Assembly (NCBI RefSeq): GCF_008831265.1
Contig: NZ_VTTH01000001.1
Coordinates: 310,001-374,000 of the forward strand
Direction: 5' to 3'
Length of the DNA: 64,000 nucleotides
Source of the DNA: Lacisediminimonas profundi
Lineage (GTDB): Bacteria; Pseudomonadota; Gammaproteobacteria; Burkholderiales; Burkholderiaceae_D
Position numbers and translations under genes: made by a program. The notes under the pieces were generated by a model. It was given only the letters and a program-made list of their open reading frames with translations. It did no database searches and was not told the origin of the DNA. Below are positions 56,260 to 64,000 of this stretch, one piece after another (position 1 is the first letter of the stretch; every line of letters begins with the position of its first letter).

Positions 56260-57190
56260 TTTCACACACGGCTTCTGGAGCATCTACATCATCGTGCTGA
56301 CGGTGCTGGGCATCGCCGGTTGTGCCTTGCTGCTATATACGCAGTCGAAGGTGAAGATCACGAAGCAGCGCGATGCGCAGGGCAACGTGACCGAAACCAC
56401 CGGCCACAGCTGGGACGAAGGCCTGACCGAGCTGAACAACCCGATGCCGCGCTGGTGGATGTGGCTGTTCTACATCACCATCGTTTTCGGCGTCGCTTAC
56501 CTGGTGCTGTACCCCGGGCTGGGTAATTTTGCCGGCACGCTGGGCTGGAAATCGACAGGCGAATACCAGGAGGAGCTGAAGAAGGCAAATGCCGAATACG
56601 GCCCGCTGTTCGCCAAGTATGCGACCCAGGACTTGAAAGCGGTTGCCGCCGATCCACAGGCGCGCGCCATCGGCGAACGCCTGTTCCTGACCTACTGTTC
56701 GCAATGCCATGGTTCGGACGCTCGCGGCAACAAGGGCTACCCTAACCTGACCGACCGCGACTGGTTGTACGGCGGCGAGCCCGACGTGATCAAGACCACG
56801 ATCCTGAACGGCCGCAATGGCGTCATGCCGCCGATGGGCGCAGCAGTAGGCTCGGAAAAGGATATCGAGGCCGTCGCTCACTACGTGCTGTCGCTTTCCG
56901 ACTCGACCCATGACCCGATCAAGTCGGTGTTCGGCAAGACCAAGTTCGCTGCCTGCGCGGCCTGCCATGGCGCAGAGGGCAAGGGCAACCCGGCGCTGGG
57001 CGCGCCCAACCTGACCGACAAGGTCTGGCTGTATGGCGGCAGCGTCGACACCATCATGGATGGCGTGCGCAAAGGCCGCAGTAACCAGATGCCGGCGTTC
57101 AAGGATTTCCTGGGCGAGGAAAAGGTCCACCTTCTGAGTGCCTATGTCTGGGGACTGTCGAACGAGAAGGGCGCCACGGCGCAAAAATAG
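56252..57190 (+). CDS. ccoP: cbb3-type cytochrome c oxidase subunit III
   Basis: A 312-residue di-haem cytochrome c with two N-terminal membrane helices and two haem c sites, CSQCH at 149-153 and CAACH at 235-239. The conserved NPMPRWWMWLF segment is present. It receives electrons from soluble cytochromes. A double terminator follows, before ccoG. Confidence 0.97.
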   Translation: MADFTHGFWSIYIIVLTVLGIAGCALLLYTQSKVKITKQRDAQGNVTETTGHSWDEGLTELNNPMPRWWMWLFYITIVFGVAYLVLYPGLGNFAGTLGWKSTGEYQEELKKANAEYGPLFAKYATQDLKAVAADPQARAIGERLFLTYCSQCHGSDARGNKGYPNLTDRDWLYGGEPDVIKTTILNGRNGVMPPMGAAVGSEKDIEAVAHYVLSLSDSTHDPIKSVFGKTKFAACAACHGAEGKGNPALGAPNLTDKVWLYGGSVDTIMDGVRKGRSNQMPAFKDFLGEEKVHLLSAYVWGLSNEKGATAQK

Positions 57191-57199
57191 AGTAGGGGG

Positions 57200-57222
57200 A
57201 GCGGGCCGTCCTGCCCGCTTTT
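57200..57222 (+). terminator. First terminator after ccoP
   Basis: AGCGGGC (57200-57206) and GCCCGCT (57213-57219) form a stem with a 6-base loop and TTTT follows. It ends the ccoNOQP transcript before ccoG. Confidence 0.8.
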
Positions 57223-57258
57223 AATGGCTGTGGCGACCATGCGACGGCCATTTTTTCT
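57223..57258 (+). terminator. Second terminator after ccoP
   Basis: AATGGC (57223-57228) and GCCATT (57247-57252) close an imperfect hairpin and a run of six T follows at 57251-57256. It stands directly after the first terminator, so ccoG and ccoH are likely expressed from readthrough or a separate promoter. Confidence 0.65.
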
Positions 57259-57272
57259 TTGATGGATTCAAG

Positions 57273-58664
57273 ATGAGTGCCGACGAGCAAGTTTCAGTGA
57301 TCAAGATGTATGCCGCGCGCGAGGAGATCTATCCGCGCGAGATACAGGGCAGGTATGCCACCTTGCGCTGGGTATTCGTCTGGCTGACGCAACTGGTGTT
57401 CTACGGCCTGCCCTGGATTACCTGGAACGGCCGTCAGGCTGTGCTGTTCGACCTGGTCGCCCGTAAGTTCTACATACTGGGCATCGTCCTCTGGCCGCAG
57501 GACTTCATCTACCTGGCGGCGCTGCTGATCATTTCGGCCTACCTGTTGTTCCTGGCGACGGCAGTGGCCGGGCGTGTCTGGTGTGGCTTCGCCTGTCCGC
57601 AGACGGTGTACACCGAGATATTCATGTGGATAGAGCGCAAGATCGAGGGTCCGCGCAGTGCCCGCATGCGCCTCGACAAGCAGCCGATGTCCGCATCCAA
57701 GGCCGCCAAGAAAACTGCCAAGCACCTGGCCTGGGGCGCAGTCTCGTTGTGGACCGGCATCACCTTCGTCGGCTATTTCACGCCGATCCGCACCCTGATG
57801 GCCGAGATCGCCACCCTTGGCCTTGGTCCGTGGGAATGGTTCTGGGTACTGTTCTACGGCTTCGCCACTTACGGCAATGCCGGCTGGATGCGCGAGCAGG
57901 TCTGCAAATACATGTGCCCCTACGCACGTTTCCAGAGTTCGATGTTCGACAAGGACACGCTGATCGTCTCCTATGACGAGAAGCGCGGCGAGCCGCGCGG
58001 TGCGCGCTCAAAGAACGTCGAGAGCAAAGGCCTGGGCGACTGTATCGACTGCACCATGTGCGTGCAGGTATGCCCGACCGGCATCGACATCCGCAACGGG
58101 CTGCAATACGAGTGTATCGGCTGCGCCGCCTGTGTCGACGCCTGCAACACAGTGATGGACAAGGTCGGGTTCCCTCGCGGCCTGATCCGCTACACCACCG
58201 AGAACGCACTGAAGAATAATTGGTCCATTGCGCAGGTGCGCAAGCGGGCCCTGCGTCCGCGGGTGTTGATCTATACGGCGATACTGGCGGCCATCGTTGC
58301 AGTGTTCGCCAGCACGCTGATGTTACGCACGCCGCTGAAGTTCGATGTGATACGCGATCGCGGCTCGATGGGGCGCGAGGTCGAGGACGGCATGATCGAG
58401 AACGTCTACCGGCTGCAGGTGATGAACACCTCCGAATCCGCCCAGACCTACCGTATCAGCGTCAGCGGACTGGACACGCTGAAGCTGGCGACACCGGACC
58501 TCGTTACGCTGCAGTCGACTGAAAGCCGTGCCGTGCCGATCCGGATCCGGGCCGAACACGGCAAGGGCAAGACCGGATCGAACAAGATACAGGTGACGCT
58601 GCGCTCGACCAGTGACCAGTCGGTGTCGGTCACTGAAAATGCCGTATTCATCGTGCCGCGTTGA
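57273..58664 (+). CDS. ccoG: Cytochrome c oxidase accessory protein CcoG
   Basis: A membrane ferredoxin-like protein of 463 residues that reduces Cu(II) to Cu(I) for cbb3 assembly. Cysteine clusters are WCGFACPQ at about 103-110, CKYMCPY near residue 210, and two [4Fe-4S] sites CIDCTMCVQVCP and CIGCAACVDAC at about 257-292. A C-terminal FixG immunoglobulin-like domain follows. It begins 82 bp after ccoP. Confidence 0.95.
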   Translation: MSADEQVSVIKMYAAREEIYPREIQGRYATLRWVFVWLTQLVFYGLPWITWNGRQAVLFDLVARKFYILGIVLWPQDFIYLAALLIISAYLLFLATAVAGRVWCGFACPQTVYTEIFMWIERKIEGPRSARMRLDKQPMSASKAAKKTAKHLAWGAVSLWTGITFVGYFTPIRTLMAEIATLGLGPWEWFWVLFYGFATYGNAGWMREQVCKYMCPYARFQSSMFDKDTLIVSYDEKRGEPRGARSKNVESKGLGDCIDCTMCVQVCPTGIDIRNGLQYECIGCAACVDACNTVMDKVGFPRGLIRYTTENALKNNWSIAQVRKRALRPRVLIYTAILAAIVAVFASTLMLRTPLKFDVIRDRGSMGREVEDGMIENVYRLQVMNTSESAQTYRISVSGLDTLKLATPDLVTLQSTESRAVPIRIRAEHGKGKTGSNKIQVTLRSTSDQSVSVTENAVFIVPR

Positions 58665-58677
58665 AGGATCAGGAATC

Positions 58678-59229
58678 ATGAACAAGCAACAATCAGTACA
58701 GCCGGGCAACGTGGACAACAAGCCGTGGTACGCACACCGCTGGCCATGGCTGCTGATGCTGGGTCCCTTCGTGGTGGTGCTGGCCGGCCTCTATACATCG
58801 TGGCTGGCAATCCGGTCCCAGGATGCGCTGGTGGTGGATGACTATTACAAGCAGGGCAAGGCAATCAACCAGGACTTGCGGCGTGACCGGGTGGCGTCCA
58901 GCCTGCACATGCAGGCCCGCATTGGCTACGACGCGGCGGCCGGAACGCTGAACGGTACGGTGACCGGTACGCCGGCCGCGCGCAGCGGCGGCCTGAAGAT
59001 CCGGCTGGTCCATTCGACCCAGCCGGAAAAAGACATTAGCTTGTCTGTCCGGCCGGATCAGGATGGACGCTTCAGCGCCCGCCTGGACATGCTGGAGATT
59101 GCGCGCTGGCAGGTACTCGTGGAAAATGAGTCGCGGGAGTGGCGGCTGCTCGGGACCTGGAAATGGCCCCAGGAAAAGCAAATAATAATTTCGGCCGACC
59201 TCGCACCGTCTAATGCGCAAGGGAGATGA
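58678..59229 (+). CDS. ccoH: FixH family protein CcoH
   Basis: A 183-residue membrane protein with one N-terminal helix (WLLMLGPFVVVLAGLYTSWLA) and the FixH hallmark VVDDYYKQGKAINQ. FixH/CcoH is needed for cbb3 stability. It begins 13 bp after ccoG with an AGGA ribosome site. Confidence 0.9.
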   Translation: MNKQQSVQPGNVDNKPWYAHRWPWLLMLGPFVVVLAGLYTSWLAIRSQDALVVDDYYKQGKAINQDLRRDRVASSLHMQARIGYDAAAGTLNGTVTGTPAARSGGLKIRLVHSTQPEKDISLSVRPDQDGRFSARLDMLEIARWQVLVENESREWRLLGTWKWPQEKQIIISADLAPSNAQGR

Positions 59230-59232
59230 TTC

Positions 59233-59475
59233 ATGATGCGTCTGGCAATTGGAATCCTGTGGCCGTCGTTCCTGGTGGCGATCATCGCTGAAGGGTTTTT
59301 CTTTTCGATGTTCGACCCGCACGACCTGATCGTGGTGGGCACGCACGTCGAGGTACCGGTCATTGCGGCCTACACGGTGGGATTTTTCTTCTTCTGGATT
59401 TTCTGCGCGCTGGCCAGCATGCTGACTTATTACCTGCTCAACGTGCCCAACGACCGCAGCCATCCACGGATCTGA
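59233..59475 (+). CDS. Small membrane protein downstream of ccoH
   Basis: An 80-residue protein with two hydrophobic segments (residues 3-25 and about 41-67) joined by an acidic loop (FDPHDLIVVGTHVEV). I do not recognise a named family. It begins three bases after the ccoH stop, so it is cotranscribed and may be part of cbb3 assembly or stability. No signal peptide or metal motif is visible. Confidence 0.75.
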   Translation: MMRLAIGILWPSFLVAIIAEGFFFSMFDPHDLIVVGTHVEVPVIAAYTVGFFFFWIFCALASMLTYYLLNVPNDRSHPRI

Positions 59476-59520
59476 CCGGCAACAATGCCGGCCGCAGTCA
59501 TGGCCGTGGCTGCCGCCACC

Positions 59521-60282
59521 TTACTTGCACTGGTCGGTGCCGGCGGCGATTGCCTTCAGGATCTCCGGTTTGAGCATCTCGATTTCCCGGTTATTCACCC
59601 GCAGCAGTTCCTGCTTCTTGAACCTGGATAGCAGGCGGCTGATGCTTTCGATTGTCAGCCCCAGGTAGTTCCCGATTTCCTCGCGCGACATGCGCAGCTG
59701 GAACGTGGTGGGGGAATAGCCGCGTGCAGCATAGCGCGAGGCGAGGTTGACGAGGAAGGCAGCGAAGCGCTGCTCCGCCCGCATGTTTCCCAGCAACAGC
59801 ATCACGCTTTGCTCACGGGTGATTTCCTGGCTCATCATCCGGTGGAAGTGATGCAGCAGGGTAGGGATGTGGCCGAACAATTCCTCCAGCCGCGGGAACG
59901 GAATCTCGCACACTTCGCTGTCTTCCAGAGCGACTGCATCGCAATGATGGCGGTCGGTGCTGATCGCATCCATTCCCAGCAACTCTCCTGCCATCTGGAA
60001 GCCGGTGATCTGCTGTTCGCCGTTGTAGTTGATCTGGTAGGTCTTGAAGTGGCCAAGGCGGATTGCGTACAGGTTGGTGAACGGGTCGCCGACCCGGTAC
60101 AGGACGCCGTCGCGCGGGACTTTCCGGCGCCGGCCGATGATTGCATCCAGGCGTCCCATGTCTTCTTCCGCCAGTCCCATCGGCAAGCACAGTTGGTGCA
60201 TGCTGCATGCGGAGCAACTGGCCCGCAGGGCGTTGACGTTGATAGGCTGGTGCTTGTCCTGGAAGGGAAGGGGCTGGCTCAT
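59521..60282 (-). CDS. fnr: FNR-type anaerobic transcriptional regulator
   Basis: Crp/Fnr regulator of 253 residues with an oxygen-labile [4Fe-4S] cluster: C23, C26, C32 and C114 match the Escherichia coli FNR ligands. The recognition helix IESISRLLSRF has E212, S215 and R216, the FNR specificity residues for TTGAT-N4-ATCAA. Boxes of that type precede four units in this window. The gene faces the cbb3 cluster. I found no FNR box in its own upstream region. Confidence 0.96.
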   Translation of the reverse strand: MSQPLPFQDKHQPINVNALRASCSACSMHQLCLPMGLAEEDMGRLDAIIGRRRKVPRDGVLYRVGDPFTNLYAIRLGHFKTYQINYNGEQQITGFQMAGELLGMDAISTDRHHCDAVALEDSEVCEIPFPRLEELFGHIPTLLHHFHRMMSQEITREQSVMLLLGNMRAEQRFAAFLVNLASRYAARGYSPTTFQLRMSREEIGNYLGLTIESISRLLSRFKKQELLRVNNREIEMLKPEILKAIAAGTDQCK

Positions 60283-60477
60283 TAGGTTCCGGTGACAAAG
60301 TCGATATGCGTCTTGGCCCCGAATTTACCTTAATTTTGCGATGTTCGGTTACTCTGACCCTCCATGTACGGCCATATAAGCCTGCTACGATGGCGCGGCA
60401 TCCGGTGCGATAGCTGCAGTTTGCCGCCCTGGCTTGCACTGACGGCCTCTCCTCTTTTTTGGTTTTTATTGTGATTA

Positions 60478-61482
60478 ATGAAACTTTCCGTCCTTGATCA
60501 ATCCCCCGCTTCGCAGGGCAGCACGGCAGCGGACGCTGTGGCCGAATCAGTCCAGCTGGCCCGGCACTGTGAGCGGCTCAACTACCACCGCTACTGGGTG
60601 TCCGAGCATCACAACAGCGACAGCATCGTGGGCACCGCGCCCGAGGTGCTGATGGCGGCCATCGCCGCCACCACCCAACGCATTCGCGTGGGAAGCGCCG
60701 GGGTCATGCTGCCGCACTATTCCGCGTTGAAGGTGGCGGAACAGTTCCGTGTGCTGGAAGCGATCGCGCCGGGCCGGATCGACCTCGGCATTGGCCGGGC
60801 ACCGGGTTCGGACCGGTTGACGGCGTATGCACTGAATCCGTCCGACGATGGCATGGCTGATCAGTTTCCGCAGCAAGTGCGCACCTTGCAGCATTGGGTA
60901 GCCGGCGAGCCGCTGCCGGAAGCGCATCCGTTTCGGAATATCACGGCCCATCCGACCGGACCGACCAGCCCGGAAATGTGGATACTCGGCAGTTCGGACT
61001 ATGGGGCGCAACTGGCTGCGCACTTCGGGCTGCCTTACGCTTTTGCCTATTTCTTCAGCGAGGGACGCGGGGTCGAGCAGGCGCTGCAGCTTTATCGGCA
61101 GAACTACCGGCCGAGCCCGCGTTACCCGGCGCCGGTTCCCACCATATGTGTGTGGGCCCTGGCCGCAGACACCGAGCAGGAGGCGCGCCATCTCCTGAAG
61201 ACGCGCGAGCACTGGCGGGTCGGCTTCGAGCAGGGCCTGCGGCTACCGCTGATCTCGCCCGAGGAGGCCGACCGGCAATCGTATGGCGAGGCCGACCTGG
61301 CCCGTATTGCATCGGTGCGCAGCAAGGCCTTGGTCGGAACCGGGGAGCAAGTCCTCGAGAAAATTTCCGTCCTGGGCCAGCAGCTCGGACTGGACGAGAT
61401 CGTCATCAATACCTGGGCCTTCGATCCGATGGCCCGGCGCCGTTCCTACGAACTGATCGCGAAGGCGGCCGGCATGGTTTGA
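60478..61482 (+). CDS. LLM class flavin-dependent oxidoreductase
   Basis: A luciferase-like FMN monooxygenase of 334 residues (alkanal monooxygenase-like). YWVSEHHN and GSAGVMLPHYSALKVAEQFR with APGRIDLGIGRAPGSD are the family signatures. The substrate is not known from sequence. It diverges from fnr. No good ribosome site precedes the ATG. Confidence 0.92.
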   Translation: MKLSVLDQSPASQGSTAADAVAESVQLARHCERLNYHRYWVSEHHNSDSIVGTAPEVLMAAIAATTQRIRVGSAGVMLPHYSALKVAEQFRVLEAIAPGRIDLGIGRAPGSDRLTAYALNPSDDGMADQFPQQVRTLQHWVAGEPLPEAHPFRNITAHPTGPTSPEMWILGSSDYGAQLAAHFGLPYAFAYFFSEGRGVEQALQLYRQNYRPSPRYPAPVPTICVWALAADTEQEARHLLKTREHWRVGFEQGLRLPLISPEEADRQSYGEADLARIASVRSKALVGTGEQVLEKISVLGQQLGLDEIVINTWAFDPMARRRSYELIAKAAGMV

Positions 61483-61565
61483 GCGGGTCGGCACGGCCCC
61501 TGCGCTGGTGGAACTATGCCAGCGGTCATTGTCTATTCATCAAAGGATGACCAGGACAGGGCGCC

Positions 61566-62681
61566 ATGAAACGATACAGCCGCAAGGAAAAACTGCAGGC
61601 GTGGTGGGCGCTTGCCATGGCCGGCGCCACTGCTTACGGGCTGTGGAAACAACGTAAGCGCATCCCCGATCGTCATCTCGGCCGCTCGCAGACGCGCGAC
61701 CTCAACAACAACATGCTGCGCATCGAGACGGCGATCCATCCCGGCGTCGACATGGCGGATCTGCGCGCGCGAGGTCAATGGGAGCAGCAGGCGCCGTCGC
61801 TGTGGAAAGGGCTGGGAGAGGTGGCCGCGCAGGCCGGCCGCGATTGGGTCAGCCGGCGCGCCGCCAGCAAGGGCGCAGCGCTCGCCCTGTACACACTGTT
61901 TTCGCTGGCGCCGATGCTGGTGCTGGTGGTGGCGATGGCGGGAATATTCTTCGGCCCCGACACTGTGCGTGGCGTGCTGGTGGAGCAGATGCAGGGATTG
62001 ATGGGCGCCAGGGGTGGGGAGGCAATCCAGGCCATCCTGGCCGGCACCCAGCGCCCGGATACGACCATCCTGGCCGGCATCATCTCCGGCTTGCTGGTCC
62101 TGGTCAGTGCCACCGGCGCCTTTGCCGAACTGAAAGGCAGCCTCGATGAGTTATGGGAGGTGCCAGCGGGCAGTGCATCCGGCGTCCTGGGTTTCTTGCG
62201 CCAGCGGGTGCTGTCCTTCGGGCTGCTGGCGGTACTGGCGCTGATGCTGATAATTTCGCTGGTGGTCAGCACCGGGCTGGATGCATTGCAAAACCTGTGG
62301 AGCGCGCGGGGAGAAGCGCCTCCGGTCTGGCACCTGCTGGTGCAGGTGTTGTCGGACCTGGCGTCATTCGGGATTGTAACCGCGCTGTTTGCAGCGATTT
62401 TCAAATACCTCCCGAGTACCGAAATCGCCTGGAAGGACGTGCTGGTCGGGGGTGCGATCACGGCTGCGCTGTTTACTATCGGCAAGGCCGCGATCAGCAT
62501 GTATGTGGCCAATGCCAATATCGACAGCGCCTACGGCGCGGCAGGCTCGGTCGTGATCCTGATCGTGTGGATCTATTATTCGGCGCAGATATTTTTCTAT
62601 GGGGCCTTGTTCACCCATGAGTATGCGCGGCGGATCGGCAGCCATGCCGGGCCGGCACCGCAGGTGATCACCGGGAGTTGA
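61566..62681 (+). CDS. YihY/BrkB family membrane protein
   Basis: A 371-residue membrane protein of the YihY/virulence factor BrkB family with about six helices. Characteristic are AALALYTLFSLAPMLVLVV and the GAAGSVVILIVWIYYSAQIFFYGALF end segment. A positively charged N-terminus of about 100 residues precedes the domain. Function is not established; it was once called ribonuclease BN by mistake. Confidence 0.9.
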   Translation: MKRYSRKEKLQAWWALAMAGATAYGLWKQRKRIPDRHLGRSQTRDLNNNMLRIETAIHPGVDMADLRARGQWEQQAPSLWKGLGEVAAQAGRDWVSRRAASKGAALALYTLFSLAPMLVLVVAMAGIFFGPDTVRGVLVEQMQGLMGARGGEAIQAILAGTQRPDTTILAGIISGLLVLVSATGAFAELKGSLDELWEVPAGSASGVLGFLRQRVLSFGLLAVLALMLIISLVVSTGLDALQNLWSARGEAPPVWHLLVQVLSDLASFGIVTALFAAIFKYLPSTEIAWKDVLVGGAITAALFTIGKAAISMYVANANIDSAYGAAGSVVILIVWIYYSAQIFFYGALFTHEYARRIGSHAGPAPQVITGS

Positions 62682-62760
62682 AGCAGGATCAGCCGAACTG
62701 GGCCGATCCGAACCCCACCCCCGTCTCTACCCCCCTGCAGGGCGGCGGAGCCTGTTCGCC

Positions 62761-63747
62761 TTACTCCACCTTCGCCCCGGAATCCTTCACCACCTTCGTC
62801 CATTTCTGGATTTCCAATTTCTGGAAGGCCGCCAGTTCATCTGCCGTCGATCCGACCGGATCCAGGCCGAGGTCAGTCAGCCTCTTGGTCACGTCCGGTG
62901 ATTTCATGATCTTCACGATCTCGGACTGCAGCTTGTCCACCACCGGCCGCGGCGTGCCGGCCGTGGTGAATATCGCGAACCACGACACCGCTTCGAATCC
63001 CGGCAGTCCGCTTTCCGCAATGGTCGGGATATCCGGCGCCGCGGCAGAGCGTTTGGAACTGGTCAGGCCGAGCGCCTTGAGCTTGCCTTCCCTCACCAGT
63101 GGCAGGCTGGAGGGCATGTTGTCGAACATCATGGTTACGCGGCCACCGAGCAGGTCGGGAATCGCGGTTGCGCGTCCCTTGTACGGGATATGGGTCATGT
63201 CGATGCCGGTCATGGATTTGAACAATTCGCCCGAGACATGGATCGAGGTTCCGGAACCGGCGGAGGCGAAAGTCATCTTGCCCTCCTTCTTGCCCAAATC
63301 GATGAATTCCTTGAGGTTCCTGACCGGCAGGCTCGGGTTGACGACCAGCATGTTCGGGGTTGTTGCCAGCAGCGTCACCGGCGCGAAATCCTTCACCATG
63401 TCATAGGGCATTTTTTGATAAAGCGCGCCGTTGATGGAGTGCGTGCCAACCGTGCCGACCACCAGTGTGTAACCGTCCGGGGCGGCCTTGGCGACAATGT
63501 CCGAGCCGATATTGCCGCCCGCGCCCGGCTTGTTCTCGACCAGCACAGGCTGTCCCCAAGTGGCGGTCAGGCGGTCGGCGATGATGCGGCCGAGTATGTC
63601 CGGCGCGCCGCCCGGAGTAAAGGTGACGATGACCTTGATGGGCTTCGCGGGATAGTTTGTTGCTGCGTTCTGGGAATGCGCTGATGCGGTGGCGGTCAGC
63701 GCGGCTGCGGCTAGCAGGACATGTGCAAGCGTGATGCGATACGACAT
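62761..63747 (-). CDS. Bug-family tripartite tricarboxylate transporter substrate-binding protein (second)
   Basis: A 328-residue periplasmic binding protein with a signal peptide (LLAAAALTATASAHS), IKVIVTFTPGGAPDILGRII and GAGGNIGSDIVAKAAPDGYT. It is an orphan like the one at 40.4-41.4 kb, with no TctA/TctB nearby. The ligand is unknown. It converges with the BrkB-like gene with no strong terminator in the 79 bp gap. Confidence 0.93.
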   Translation of the reverse strand: MSYRITLAHVLLAAAALTATASAHSQNAATNYPAKPIKVIVTFTPGGAPDILGRIIADRLTATWGQPVLVENKPGAGGNIGSDIVAKAAPDGYTLVVGTVGTHSINGALYQKMPYDMVKDFAPVTLLATTPNMLVVNPSLPVRNLKEFIDLGKKEGKMTFASAGSGTSIHVSGELFKSMTGIDMTHIPYKGRATAIPDLLGGRVTMMFDNMPSSLPLVREGKLKALGLTSSKRSAAAPDIPTIAESGLPGFEAVSWFAIFTTAGTPRPVVDKLQSEIVKIMKSPDVTKRLTDLGLDPVGSTADELAAFQKLEIQKWTKVVKDSGAKVE

Positions 63748-63965
63748 GTTGTCTCCTCCTGTTGGTAAAGCATTTGTGAAGCATTATTGTTCGAACGAGT
63801 ATATGTGAGCATTCATGGCTTGTGCATTTGATGTTGTGCCAGGCGACAACGCTGCCGGGCTGGCCGGTGACCGGCTTTCAAACAGGGTAAACTCCCCGAC
63901 TTCGCGGCACCTGTCGGCTTACGGCCCGGGAAAGCCTGCCAGGGAAACGAAAGGCAAGTGGAAAA

Positions 63966-64000
63966 ATGATGACGAAGTGGTGGACGAGGCGGTGGACCAC
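63966..64000 (+). CDS. Possible start of a gene cut by the window edge
   Basis: Two adjacent ATGs at 63966 and 63969 follow an AAGTGGAAAA purine stretch and open a frame rich in Trp and Arg (about 11 codons seen). Too short to identify. It may be a real start or chance. Confidence 0.25.
   Translation, partial: MMTKWWTRRWT

Noticed and set aside
57259-57271. TTGATGGATTCAA just before ccoG as a fifth FNR box
   Set aside because: The spacer is 3 bases instead of 4 and it abuts the start codon and follows a terminator T run, so activation from there is implausible.
60283-60477. Autoregulatory FNR box upstream of fnr
   Set aside because: I searched both strands by eye for TTGAT-N4-ATCAA-like sequence and found none.

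Overview
The window is a 64 kb stretch of GC-rich chromosome from a betaproteobacterium. It is most likely from the order Burkholderiales, in or near the Oxalobacteraceae (Herbaspirillum/Noviherbaspirillum-like). This is inferred from the gene families, from the glnE-yhdP-nitrilase-tldD order, from orphan Bug-type binding proteins and from the cbb3 oxidase/FNR cluster; no rRNA gene is present to confirm it. The DNA is densely coding. I see no prophage, insertion sequence with a transposase, CRISPR array, tRNA or rRNA.

Region 1 (0-31 kb) is mainly housekeeping. A minus-strand block holds ribF, ileS, lspA, coaBC and dut, with rsmE next to it. A plus-strand pair, tkt and gap, ends in a terminator shared with glnE. 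Then come yhdP, a nitrilase-family amidase and tldD. The DAHP synthase gene aroG is preceded by a Phe/Tyr-rich leader peptide and a strong attenuator. After it lie yajQ, murB, the argF-argG-ppnP unit, the overlapping M48 protease-phhB-rsgA operon, orn and a YecA-like SEC-C protein.

Region 2 (30.6-37.8 kb) is a minus-strand type IV pilus minor-pilin operon, pilE-pilV-pilW-pilX-pilY1-fimT. It ends in a small TonB-domain protein whose start lies one base past the fimT stop.

Region 3 (37.9-45.7 kb) holds srkA, a beta-CASP nuclease, an orphan Bug binding protein, an oxygen-regulated-looking operon (nitronate monooxygenase-uspA-hemerythrin) and a two-domain UspA protein.

Region 4 (45.7-60.3 kb) looks like a low-oxygen regulon. 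It has an ADP-forming acyl-CoA synthetase/GNAT fusion, hemN, a TauE/SafE membrane protein, the copper ATPase ccoI, ccoS, the cbb3 oxidase genes ccoNOQP, ccoG, ccoH and fnr itself. Four FNR-type boxes sit upstream of the nitronate monooxygenase, uspA/acyl-CoA synthetase, hemN and ccoN units. Three of them have a -10-like hexamer exactly 22 bp downstream, the spacing of a class II FNR promoter.

Region 5 (60.3-64 kb) has a luciferase-like flavin oxidoreductase, a BrkB-family membrane protein, a second orphan Bug binding protein and the possible start of one more gene.

The structures least explained by known genes are two ~860 bp quasi-palindromic elements, at about 29.0-29.9 and 44.0-44.8 kb. 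Each lies between convergent genes. A short related hairpin lies at 40.36 kb, in a third convergent gap.
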